Origin: Diprion similis
Lineage: Eukaryota > Arthropoda > Insecta > Hymenoptera > Diprionidae
NCBI RefSeq assembly: GCF_021155765.1
Contig: NC_060108.1
Location: 14,161,025 to 14,225,024 of the forward strand
Direction of reading: 5' to 3'
Length of the DNA: 64,000 nucleotides
Below the pieces are notes generated by a model that searched no databases, was not told the origin of the DNA, and worked only from the letters and a program-made list of their open reading frames with translations. Both the position numbers and the translations under genes were made by a program. Positions 36,534 through 47,100 of this stretch are shown here, piece after piece. Each line of letters starts with the position of its first letter. The first letter of the stretch is position 1.

Positions 36534-37130
36534 TGTCGATACTGGAGGTTAATAATCGTCTTGGTATTAAATTTACGTCTGTGAGTTTTTCGAAAATCTG
36601 TATTTTGTCTTATTCACGTTTTCTCAAAATGCTTCTCCGACGATGGAGTGTCGTCCGAGTGAGGTACCGTAATCCAACCAAATATCCACCGATTCAAACC
36701 AGTACACCCAGGTTCGTGATTGACACTCGCGTCCAGCAGTCACTCGCTACAGCGCTCGGCAGCGCTGCAGTACCAAACCAACGGGAAAGTAGGCAGGGAA
36801 GGGAAAGGGATTTATTCCACGTGTATGCATGTGTATTACACCTACAAGGCGAAACACAGAGTGAGGGCGAACAAGAAAACCGCCCAGGGTATGCAACATG
36901 CCGTGCGTGGCGGTGTTGAATTTTGAAGTCGTGTTCCTCCGGATGTACGAATCCACACGCCATCTGCTCCAAACCTCACTATTTATGTGAACTAACTTGC
37001 AGGTTCTACGCCGCCAGATTTCGAATGTTTGCGTACAATTCGAAAGCGCGTGTAGAAACGTATTGTTGAAATATAGGTTGTTAGAAATATTCTTGAAGTT
37101 GGGTGTAATAGAGATTTGTGATGAAAATCA
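36534..37130. promoter_or_regulatory. LYRIC-like gene 5' flank, after RNPC3 3' end
   Basis: This interval separates the LYRIC-like start codon from the end of the RNPC3 transcript on the same strand. It is GC-richer at 36640-36900 than the surroundings and has no supported exons. It is presumably the LYRIC-like promoter and 5' UTR. Confidence 0.4.
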
Positions 37131-37132
37131 CA

Positions 37133-37138
37133 TTTATT
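37133..37138 (-). terminator. Polyadenylation signal of RNPC3
   Basis: TTTATT on the plus strand (AATAAA on the minus) lies 69 bp beyond the RNPC3 stop codon. Confidence 0.6.
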
Positions 37139-37206
37139 GCATATTAGCATTATAATATTTCAATTGATAAATATAGGTATATTACAACATTTCTTCTGTA
37201 TGGTTT

Positions 37207-39126
37207 TCAGGATGTTTGAGATTTATTTACAACTTTGGCAAACTGAACAACCATTGGTTTGTCTTTAAGAATAAACCCGTTAGTTTCTTCCAGAGCAATT
37301 CGAGCCTGTTCAATAGTTTGTAATGTGATGAATGCCTGCCCCTTCATCCGCCCTTCTTGCATGAGTCTTACGTTGTACCTGTTTTGCGCAAAATGAAAAG
37401 AACTATCAATAAAATTTTTAAAAAAATCAAATATCGATAATAAATCAACTAATGAATACTCACCGAGGAGCTTCCTCATCATCTTCATTGCGAGGTAGTT
37501 CATACTTCTTATAGATGTAATCCAAATCTTTCAACTCGACTTGTTTTGAGAGATTTTTTATGTAAAGACGACACGATGGTTTGCCAGGATGGTAATTCTT
37601 GAATACAGGCAGTAGCCTTTGATCTATAGGGCACGTTTAGAAATTGACCGTGTTATTTAAAAATCAATGGTATTGGGAGGAATATGTGAATTTTAAAGCT
37701 GTAATTACTAATACCAACCATTCACAGAAATTCGATTAGCTACTAATTCCTCTGGTGTAATAAACTCTGCGGAAGAATTAACAGGTGCATCTTCATCCTT
37801 TGTACCAGCATCATCTGGTTTTTTCACTGGGTATATCAGACCGAAACCACCCTCTCCTTCAGACGTTATCAAAGGAGAACTAGTGATGGGATTTGGGTCA
37901 TATCCCATATCTAACCGTTTTTCTAAATCTGAGTCTACTTTAAGAGCAATTTTTAAGCTTTTACTTTCACTCCTCTGCAACGATTCAAATACATCCTCCG
38001 GTTTGACTACTTTTTGACTTGCAGAACTGGTATTCAAGGCTTGTTTTGACGGGTTGACAAATTTTGGAATTTTCAAACGTTTGCTAGATTGTGCTCGTTT
38101 CCGTTTTATTGGAATGATTTCTTTGGCCTTTAAGTCCATATCTTCGTCAGTCTCTAACTCTGATTCATCACTTTCTTCTGTTTGATCATCTGAGCATGAA
38201 ATAAGAGACAATGTAATGAAAATTTCAAAGTATAAGTGTTAATGGAGATTCTTTAACTGAGTATGAAATCAATTAATTCAACTATTGGCTTCCTAAGGTT
38301 TAATTACCATTTTGACTCACCATTCTTTCTGTCACGACCAATAGCCTGCCCGAATATATACCTATATCTTTCCACATCATAACAATCTTTAAGGAATGGA
38401 AATTCAGACTCCAATTCCTGGAATGGAGGTGGTAAATTCATCTTATTCATTAAATGAAGTACCTGACAGTAGAATACTGGTTCCTTAATCATTTGAATGG
38501 CTATTCTCAATAAAGTGTTGGCTGTAGGTGGAGAATACTTGTACCAAATGTTAGGCGATGGGGGCTGTGTAAGAACTTGACTGAATGCCCAACCATTCAA
38601 CTTCTTAAGAAATGTTTGGAAGTTTGATTCAGTCGATTCTTCCTTGATGCCTTCATTCTTTGAATTTTGTAGATTCTGAGATTCGTCGATTGAAAAATCG
38701 GAAATACTTTTTTTGGCAAATTCAACCGAAAGACGCTGGCCACGTACTAGCAATTGATGAAGCCGAAACAAGGCTTGAGTGGCTGCATCTTTAGAGACAA
38801 ACTTTGCAAATGTAATCGCATATTTCTCAGATTTCTTGACAGTTTTTACTTTGACAGCACCAAACTTTTGCAGTAAACTCTCGCGTTGGGAATTGGTGAG
38901 GTTCGAAGGAAGATGAGAAATCCTGAGGGTGTCGCAAGAAATTTTCTCATCTTGCAACTGCAACATTAAGAAGGTGAGGTATAGTACTTCATAGTGATAT
39001 CAACTATGTGCTTTGAAATAAATATTTAGTAACTCCACACCGACACACAAATACCAATATAACCTACCTTACACAGGTTGATACAAACAGAATAATGAAT
39101 CTACTACTCACGGTTGTACAGTCCAT
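37207..39126 (-). CDS. RNPC3: RNPC3, U11/U12 snRNP 65 kDa protein, 5 exons, 484 aa
   Basis: The exons on the minus strand are 39126-39112, 38957-38321, 38189-37719, 37623-37464 and 37378-37207, all in phase. The protein has two RNA recognition motifs. The N-terminal one (about residues 10-85) has LRISHLP, AITFAKF and LSVEFAKK. The C-terminal one (about 395-478) has LYIKNL, KGQAFITL and MVVQFAK. Between them are the family words WYKYSPPTANTLLRIA, FYCQVLHLMNKMNLPPPF, and an acidic/basic linker with GYDPNPITSSPLI. Known members link the U11 and U12 snRNPs: the C-terminal RRM binds U12 snRNA and the N-terminal one the U11-59K protein. It acts in the nucleus on minor (U12-type) introns. The first coding exon is only five codons. 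The exon 3 donor is the weak GTTGGT. Confidence 0.95.
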
Positions 39127-39472
39127 TTTTAATACTGTAACTTTCTGTTTCTTTCTGATGGAGTTATTTTGGCTATAATTATCAGTACTTCGGTACTATT
39201 CATTAGTTATTTATTAACCTCTCGTATTTGTTTACTAAAGAGAATGATCTATGCCATAAAGTAGGTCCTTGTTTATACTGGTTTCTCTGCTGGGTTACGA
39301 TTATCATCAGTATTCCCGTGCATTCTCAGCTGTATCTCCAAAGTTAAGGCTACGTTCCTCTCTTGAGATGCGATGTGTTTATGCCTGATCGGGTGTCTGG
39401 AATTATCGGAATTTGCCTTTGCCTTTTCGGCAAATTGTTACTGGATGTGTACTGGATAGATAATAATTAAAA
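39127..39472. promoter_or_regulatory. Bidirectional promoter between RNPC3 and mRpL27
   Basis: Only 346 bp separate the two divergent start codons, so both 5' UTRs and the promoters must lie here. I see no TATA box in a convincing place on either side. Confidence 0.6.
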
Positions 39473-40142
39473 ATGGCAACATTGACGAATGCATTGATAG
39501 CCGGTCTTCAGAATGCAAAACAAGGATTCATGCAACCCGTCACATCTGTCGTTGGTAAATGAGAAATAATTGAGTTTTAGGTTAGACAGGGGGGGACTTG
39601 AAAGTCTGTGATTATTCTCTCCATTGTATAAATCAGTGTAAAAAAAAAATTAATAATGATTTACATTTTTAGTATGTACAAGAAATGCCTCGAAGAAGAG
39701 TGGAGGATCTACTAGGAATCCACCACGTCATACTAGGCCGAAACACAGAGGATGGCGCGTCCAAGACGGAACATTTGTTCAAGCTGGTACAATGTTAGCG
39801 ACGCAGTTGCGTACGCGGTTTCATCCTGGTTTACATGTAATTATCAGATACATTTGACCGTACATTTTTTTTTGTCAAAGATTTATTTTTGGGTGTTCTG
39901 CATATGAATAAGTCACTGATGATTGTACATCTTTATAGGTCGGATTTGGACGAGATGGTACTTTGTTTGCTTTGGAAGCTGGCAGGGTGATGGTCACATG
40001 TGAGAAAATTGATCCAAACTGGGATCATACGTGGATTATTGGAAACTATGAGGGTCGTCAGGGTCAAGTCATTTACAAAAAACACTTTAACGTCATCCCT
40101 GAACCTCAGCACAATGTATTCAAACTTGTTGACACAATTTAA
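39473..40142 (+). CDS. mRpL27: Mitochondrial large-subunit ribosomal protein bL27m, 149 aa
   Basis: The exons are 39473-39554, 39673-39836 and 39939-40142, in phase. The protein begins MATLTNALIAGLQNAKQGF, a short amphipathic leader suited to mitochondrial import. The bL27 core follows: TRNASKKSGGSTRN, KHRGWRVQDGTFVQAGTMLATQ, RFHPGLHVGFGRDGTLFALE, then the metazoan extension KIDPNWDHTW and YKKHFNVIPE. The length is close to the human 148. bL27 lies near the peptidyl-transferase centre of the ribosome. A polyadenylation signal is at 40208-40213. Confidence 0.96.
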
Positions 40143-40207
40143 TGTATGGCTGTAAAATATTAGTTGGATACTACTGTATTCGTCTACTGTGCTAATTGTA
40201 AGCATAA

Positions 40208-40213
40208 AATAAA
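40208..40213 (+). terminator. Polyadenylation signal AATAAA of mRpL27
   Basis: The hexamer lies 66 bp after the stop codon, in AGCATAAAATAAATC. Confidence 0.6.
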
Positions 40214-41010
40214 TCTAGTAGTTATGTAAAAATATCGGTCCAGCCTTGCTTAGCTTAACCGTTAATTATGATACATCGCAGGATTCTGGAGGTGCTGTAT
40301 TCAGTGTTGAGAACAGTTAGAAGCAACAAACATACTGTTGCATGTCTAATGTGACCTGTGCTAGACACCCAAATTCATTAGTTATTCAATACGCTCTGTT
40401 TATTTAAACACAGAGTGAACCTAATATATTTATCTTTAGAAATGGTACGCATAAGTTGGTGAAATTTAGTGAAATCCACAGAATCTTCGCAGAAATGTTC
40501 TTCCTCCAAATTGTCTGCAAGGACGTATCTAAATATGTTTACGCGCATAAATCCAGTGATAGAGGGAGAAGTGCTTTAATCGGCCAATCATGCGACTAGT
40601 ACGGAAATACGACAAGCTACACGTGCGGAAAGTTGATAAAAAGGGGAGAATTTGTCGCCGGCTTATGCCCAATTCCGTATCAAGCTTACCACACTTTCTA
40701 AAAGATCGTGCCTGTCGAAGTGAAATCCATGACATCTTGGTGTAAATAATAAGAAAGGTATCTCTCAGATGTTAATTAAGTAAATCGGGATACCGAACAT
40801 ATAACGTATATCGTTCAGTAGCATGTGAAAATGACTCTTTAATTATTTCTAATACACAATCTAGCGTAGATATATGCATTGAGTCCAATAGTTATGATAT
40901 ATAATTGTCCTTAAATCATTTTAGTCATTAGGATCTTTAACTCTCAAATGTTCAACTATCTTATTCTCGGAAAAACTGAATTTTAGGTTAGGTGAAATTC
41001 ACTTTTCAGA
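40214..41010. other. Intergenic region and PPOX 5' flank
   Basis: I see no exons. A short TTAGGTTAGG lies just before the PPOX start (40984-40993). The region should contain the PPOX promoter. Confidence 0.45.
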
Positions 41011-42651
41011 ATGTCGGGAAGGACCGCCGTTTTGGGAGGTGGAATATCAGGCCTCTCTGCAGCTTACTATCTGCGCGATAATCCAGCTTTCCGGGCTATC
41101 AAAATAATCGAAGCATCGAATAGAACTGGTGGATGGCTACGCTCAAGAGTGTCATTGGAGGGTGTTATATTCGAGGAAGGACCAAGAACGATAAGACCCC
41201 GAGGTCCTGCTGGCTCAAATACTCTAAGTCTAGTGGACAGGCTGAACTTGTCAGAGAAAATAATTCCAATTAGTTTAGCCCATCCAGTAGCTAAAAACCG
41301 AATGATTTATGCTGATAAGAAATTACATGCATTGCCCAACTCGTTGAATGCTATGTTTAAGGTGAATTCGCCGTTTAGTCGACCTTTGGTTAGTTGCTTG
41401 ATTACCGATTTAAGAGCGCCCAAGCTTACCAAAGAAGACGAAAGTCTTTACAGTTTTGTTGAAAGACGACTGGGAAAAGATGTAGCTGATTATTTGATAA
41501 GTCCAATGGTTTGTGGAATTTGCGCAGGAGATGCAAAACAGATCAGTGTAAATTTTCTAATGAAATCTTTATTCGAATATGAACAAAAATATGGTTCTAT
41601 TATAAAAGGTTTTGTAAAAAGTAATTGGGAGGTGTTCAGAAGCAAATCTAACAAAACTGATGGCCAGAAATTAAATAGCAATGACACAAATAGATTGTCT
41701 CGACGAGCTGAAAATGAAAGATGGGCGATTTGGACTTTGCGTGGTGGACTTGAACAACTACCGACAGCACTCGCTGACAATCTCAGTTCAAATGGGGTAG
41801 AAATTTCCTTAAATAGCAAATGTGAAGAATTGACTTTCACAGAAGGTGGTGTTGAATTGAAATTCAACGAGAGGACTGAAGAGTATTCAAGAGTAATATC
41901 CAGCTTATCTGCCAAGAGTTTGGCACCTATGATTCACCGCCAACATCCACAGCTAGCAAACGAGCTTACAGCCATACCATCTGTTACAGTGGCTGTTGTT
42001 AATTTGGAATTTGCTGGTAATGTGCTGGAACAAGAAGCATTTGGATTTTTAGTACCACCTAATGAGAAATTGCCAATTTTGGGGGTGATTTTTGACTCAT
42101 GCATTTTGCCTCCAAAGAACTCTACGGTATGTATTGTTTCATAGTTCAATTCAGAGTCAGTAGCAATGTAGTTTTATATATTTTGCTACTTTGCATTTTA
42201 ATTAAAATGTCAAATGTTGATCATTGGCCATTCTTGCAATACTTTCAAGTTCTGAATTTATGTGATACCCTATTATGTGATCACAGAACAATTAATTATC
42301 ATAATTTATATTGATCAATAGGTTCTTACTGTGATGATGGGCGGAGCCTGGTTTACAAAAAATTTCGGTGATCACCCAACAAAAGAGCATCTCTTGGAAG
42401 TAGCAATGCATCACGTTAAAAGTATTTTACATATCAAAGCGGATCTAGTTGCACACAACGTGGCTATTCTAAAGGACTGTATTCCACAGTACGTAGTTGG
42501 TCATGAGCAAAGGATTCGTCGTATTGAAAACTATTTAGTCAAACACAAACTGCCCCTCTTTCTTTGCGGCTCTTCATATTATGGTGTTGGCTTGAATGAC
42601 GTTGTTCTGTCTGCAAAACAGGCAGCTTTAGCAGTTACTCAACAATGTTGA
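41011..42651 (+). CDS. PPOX: Protoporphyrinogen oxidase, 2 exons, 481 aa
   Basis: The exons are 41011-42126 and 42322-42651, joined in phase across a 195-nt intron with a GTATGT donor. The N-terminus carries the FAD dinucleotide fold VLGGGISGLSAAYYL (GxGxxG near residues 9-14), then EASNRTGGWLRS. EGPRTIRPRG, ISPMVCGICAGD and WTLRGGLEQLP are family signatures. The C-terminal exon has MGGAW and ends with the FAD-proximal SSYYGVGLNDVV. The length matches human PPOX (477). The enzyme oxidises protoporphyrinogen IX to protoporphyrin IX at the inner mitochondrial membrane, the penultimate step of heme synthesis. No classical presequence is seen, as in other animals. The start is the first ATG, directly before the FAD motif. 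Confidence 0.97.
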
Positions 42652-42897
42652 AGTCAGTGATGAAACCTTTTCATGTTTGAGCGTCGGCAAAATAGAGATG
42701 GGCTGAGGGACTGAGTGCACCAAGTTTTAGACTGCCAAAACGTTTTCCACAAACCTATTGTCTGCACACTATATGTTACAAGACATCCATTACACATTGG
42801 GGTCATTAGTGTAACAGATGTGCTAAAAAATTTTATAGCCATAATAATTTCTAGCTTCCAGTTCCATTTACGGTAACGACCTATAAATTGTTTGAGA

Positions 42898-42903
42898 AAT
42901 AAA
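42898..42903 (+). terminator. Polyadenylation signal AATAAA of PPOX
   Basis: The hexamer lies 247 bp past the stop codon, in GAGAAATAAATTGTAAA. Confidence 0.55.
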
Positions 42904-43195
42904 TTGTAAATATTTGGTTTTCGATCAGTGTGACCGATAGTCGTTCAGAAGCAAGTACCTGGATAGAATTGACCCTAGTATTGTATACAATGGGTTAAAT
43001 TTCCTTATGAAATCTAGCATTGGAGTTTATTTTAAACATTATGTTTCAACAAATATTGTAATATAGTCTGTAAATAATTGTAAGTACCTCTAATTAATTA
43101 TAAGCTATTTTGGTGGAAATTAAAATGGTAGAACTGGATTCGATCGGTAACTATCTTAGAACACCTTTACTTCAGGTAAGCAAATAAAGTAATTA

Positions 43196-43492
43196 CCGTG
43201 TTGGCCCGAATATAAGTTGCGGTTTTTGGTAAGCGACTTTACATTCGTCATAGTTATAGTTCGTCATAGTTATAATGCGAACTTTAAACTAATAGTTGTG
43301 CGGGAAGCCGAAAACACCAACAATTGCCGAGTTGCTTTAAAATACGGTATATCAGAGAAAAATGTACGCGATTGGCGTAAAATGAAGCAAAAGCTAAAGT
43401 ATTCTGAAATTCGACTTATATTCGGATCCAAAAAAGAAGTTCTGAATTACAGGTCAAAAATTGGGGGTAGACTTATATTCGGACCAACAAGG
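43196..43492 (+). mobile_element. Pogo-like short transposon remnant with terminal inverted repeats and HTH fragment
   Basis: The left end CCGTGTTGGCCCGAATATAA and the reverse complement of the right end CCTTGTTGGTCCGAATATAA differ at two of 20 bases. A TA dinucleotide flanks each end (43194-43195 and 43493-43494), the target duplication of Tc1/mariner-pogo elements. The element is 297 bp. Inside, in one plus-strand frame (about 43256-43402), it encodes YNANFKLIVVREAENTNNCR followed by ALKYGISEKNVRDWRKMK. This is a helix-turn-helix of the kind found at the N-terminus of pogo/Tigger transposases. The catalytic DDE domain is absent, so it cannot move by itself. A second copy of the end motif, TTCGACTTATATTCGG, sits inside near 43410. 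Confidence 0.85.
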
Positions 43493-43499
43493 TAATTAT

Positions 43500-44180
43500 A
43501 AAAATTGTATAGCCGTATTATTCAACGGGGTACCTGAAAAATCTTTTTTGGACACTATTTCAAAAAGTTATGTATGTTAGATTTCTTATTACGACAAACT
43601 TCGTCTCTGAATTACGAAAATACAGCTTGATTGACTTGAATGAAATTTGAGATGAAAATCAAGTACTCTATGCACATATGACGAATTTCCAAATAATTGT
43701 GTTACTGTATTCGTATTTTTTTTTCTTTTTTTAATCACTTCTACCCTGGCATCTTATGTCATTTCGAAATTTTTTGCTTATGCCAATTTCCCTATTTTTC
43801 GCACCCCCATGTCCAACCATCGAAACTGAGCCATTGTTGGAGACTATTAATGCAGTCATGCAGTTGCGTCTCTTGCAAAGAAGCTTGGCTTTTTTATTCG
43901 CCTGACTAGTCTAGACTGAATTAGTACCGCGGAGCATTCAAATCGAGAATTAACGTGCCATAACTGAATATCTTTTAGTCTTTTATAAAAGCGCGTTTCG
44001 GGAATGAAAAGTAGTTGTAACAAACGCCTTCCTTGTATACCACCTCTTTACTTTTCGGGAATATTATACAATACTTGGGATGTATAGATAAGATTAAATT
44101 ACTAAATATTACGTTATGTACGAATGGTTAGAATAAGGCATCGGCCTGGACAATATACATGTAAGAAGTAATAACCACAG
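43500..44180. other. Intergenic region, 3' flank of TMF1
   Basis: No exons are seen. It presumably includes the TMF1 3' UTR on the minus strand. Confidence 0.4.
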
Positions 44181-47100
44181 CTACTGTGCTTCTCGTCTAA
44201 GTAGTTGATCAATCTGAGTTTTGTACATCTCCTTGACGTCCTCCAAATCGAGCCTAAGCTCTTGATTTTCTTCCACTTTTTCTCCATACATTTGCAGCAA
44301 AGCATCGTATTTGGTCCGAGTATCGTTAAGGCTTTCGTTTAACGATTCAACTTCGTGAAGTCTGCTAGTCAGGTTTTCTACTTTGAACGTCAATTTTGAC
44401 AATTCAGAGTTAAGAGCGTCACGTTCCATGTTTCGCCTTGATAGTTCCCATTGAAGTTGCTGTACTTCTCCTATGGGTAAAATCAAATATAACAACATAA
44501 GATGGAATTGAACAAGAATATAATAAAGTTACGAATGAATAGGAAATACCATCTCTTTGTTTCAGCTGAGACTGCAAATTTTCAAACATGGAAGTGCTGT
44601 TATTAGCGCCTGATCGCACGCTTTCGTAAACATTTCCAAACCGTCCAGAGCCGCTCTCAAAGGTTGATTCGTTGAACTGAAAATATAAATTCAGGTAATT
44701 ATATTGTTACCAGCCTTCAAACGTATAACACCGCATAAAGGTATAACTTTTGGTGTATTTACCGACGGCCAGACGCTGCTTAAACTACCGATAGAATCTC
44801 TTCCGATGCTAGATGTTGGACTGAGTCTTGGTTCGTCATCAGGGAGCCCTTGTTGCTGTTGTTCCAAAATAGGATTGTTTTTCCTTCTCTCGGCATCAAT
44901 GGCAGCCTTTTCCATGGACAATTTATTCTCCAGTGAATTGATTTCACGCTTTAGTTCTTTTATTTGTTTGGCATGTGATTCTTCAACTGACGCTAACCTC
45001 TTCCGATGTCTGTGAAACAAATAATAGATAATATCAAGAGTATAATGTTAAACTGCTGTCTACCCTAGTAGTTTCTTGCTGAAAAAATTTACCTACGTAC
45101 GTAAATTTTTGATTAATAATTACATTTTACATTCCTCGGCGAACTGTGAATTTTCCAACATTTTTTCCTGGCAGAGTTTTTCCAGTTTATCTTTTTCTGA
45201 TTCTATAGTGGTTATTTTTGCCTCTAAACTAGTTAGTCTAGATTTTGTAGCTACATTTTCTTCTCTAAGAGATCTATTTGTTTCAACCGTAGTGTCAAGC
45301 TTTCTTTGCAATTCAGCAATTGTCTCTGACAATATTTTTTCTTGTTTGAGAAAACTGGCATTCTTAGTCGATAAATTAGATTGTAGCTGTTCTAATTGGC
45401 GCAACAGTGGCTTTGTGGCCATTGAAACAGATTCGGAAAGTGCTTCGTTTCTTTCTTCAGATGATTCCAAACGTTTCAACAGCTCATTGTTCTCTTGTCT
45501 CAAGGAGTCTTCGCGCCTAGACAGATCATATAGAAAAACCACATCAAACATATTGGTCTATCAATGATTCCTTAGACAAAACGATATTGGATATATCCCA
45601 TAGCTATGCATAAGCACAGAGAATCAATGTCTCTTTGTATGTGTACATATAAAAAAATATTTACTTCACACGTGTCTCTTCTGCTTGTCTCAATCTAGTT
45701 TTGAGTTCACGAACTTGCGCTGAAAGTTGGCTGGACTCCCCCGCGTTTTCAATAGCTTCTTTCAGTTCCTGCTCAGCAAATACCAAGTGCTGTTTTGTTT
45801 CTGTTAAATCTCTAATACAATAGGTTGATTAGGTATTAGTGTATTGTGTTCTTGAGTAACGTACGGGTATTTTTGAGGTATTTTAAATCGACTTCATGAC
45901 TACATTTTGTATCTTACGTTTTTGCAGCTTCCAGGCTTTTTTTGTAGGTATCCAATTTATTCAGAGCATCATCTAATTTTTCTTGTAGAGTCAAAACTTC
46001 TTTTTCTTGTCTTTTTGTCTTTGCCGTGAGCGAGTGAACCGCTTCTATTTGAGTACGTTCAATCTCTTCCTTGGCATACAGAGATCGTTTGAGTCTCTCC
46101 AATTCAAGAGATTGTTCTTCAATTTGTTCCCTAAAATATATAAAAATATATAAGGAAGGTACAATGCATGCTGTCGCTGCCGAAATGTTAGAAAAACAAT
46201 CGTATGTTATCACCTTTGCTGCTTAATAGTGTTATCGTTCTCTTTCTCTTTAGATCTCAATTTCTTTATTATATTACTGTGCTGTAGCTGCTGTTTACTT
46301 AATTTTTCGCCTTCCTCCCTCAATTCCTTAATAACTTGATCTTTCTCTGCTCCAATGGATGATAGTTCCTGAGATGAAAACCTTGTTGAAGTTTCGTGTT
46401 TCAGCTGTTCCATTTGCTTTCTTAATGTGTCCCGCTCTCTAATTGCTTGCTGGAATTTTCGCTCTAAAGCAGAAAGCCGTTGAGTATATTCATCGGTGAT
46501 TTGGCTAAGTTCTTGGTTTTCCTCCTCACGTTTTTGAATACTATCCAACTGGCTGTGACATCAAAATGTAAACATGCTATAATGCACCGTAAGTATGTGA
46601 AATTTTTGTCTAATCGGTAAATAATTTCTAGAGATTGAAGAGTCGCAATATAAAAGAGTAATGCAAGGGTATACATATTATACATTATAACAAGCAATAA
46701 TCGGTTATCTCTGTGTCATTGAATAACGAGCAATTACATGTATACCGACTTATATTAATTTATTACTCACCTTCTCAAACTTTCGTTACATTCGTGTAGT
46801 TCCATGTTGATACGGCTTACATCAACAAGCTTAGATTCTCTCGCTTCCAAAATTTCAGTCATTTCCTGTATCCTCTTGAGCAGCTTCTCAATTTCAACGT
46901 TTGTATCATCTGATCCGATACTTATTTCACTAAGCTCGCGGGAGTGACCCCTTGCCTTATTCAAAGTTTTAGTAAGGAGATCAGAACTTTTGTTTGTTTG
47001 TAACTTGGCTGGACTCTGACGTGACTGGGTTGAACTTGAATCACCATTTGGACTGAGAAACACATGTACATAATTTGAGTGTTGTATGATCTTGATATTT

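Noticed and set aside
38957-38966. ATG at 38966 as the RNPC3 start
   Set aside because: It lies in the intron just before a good acceptor. The five-codon exon at 39126-39112 with a GTGAGT donor gives a better start and the right phase.
37207-39126. U12-type introns in the RNPC3 gene itself
   Set aside because: Its donors read GTGAGT, GTGAGT, GTTGGT and GTGAGT; none matches the RTATCCTT of minor introns.
41490-42149. Minus-strand frames opposite PPOX
   Set aside because: They mirror the PPOX coding exon and have no family features.
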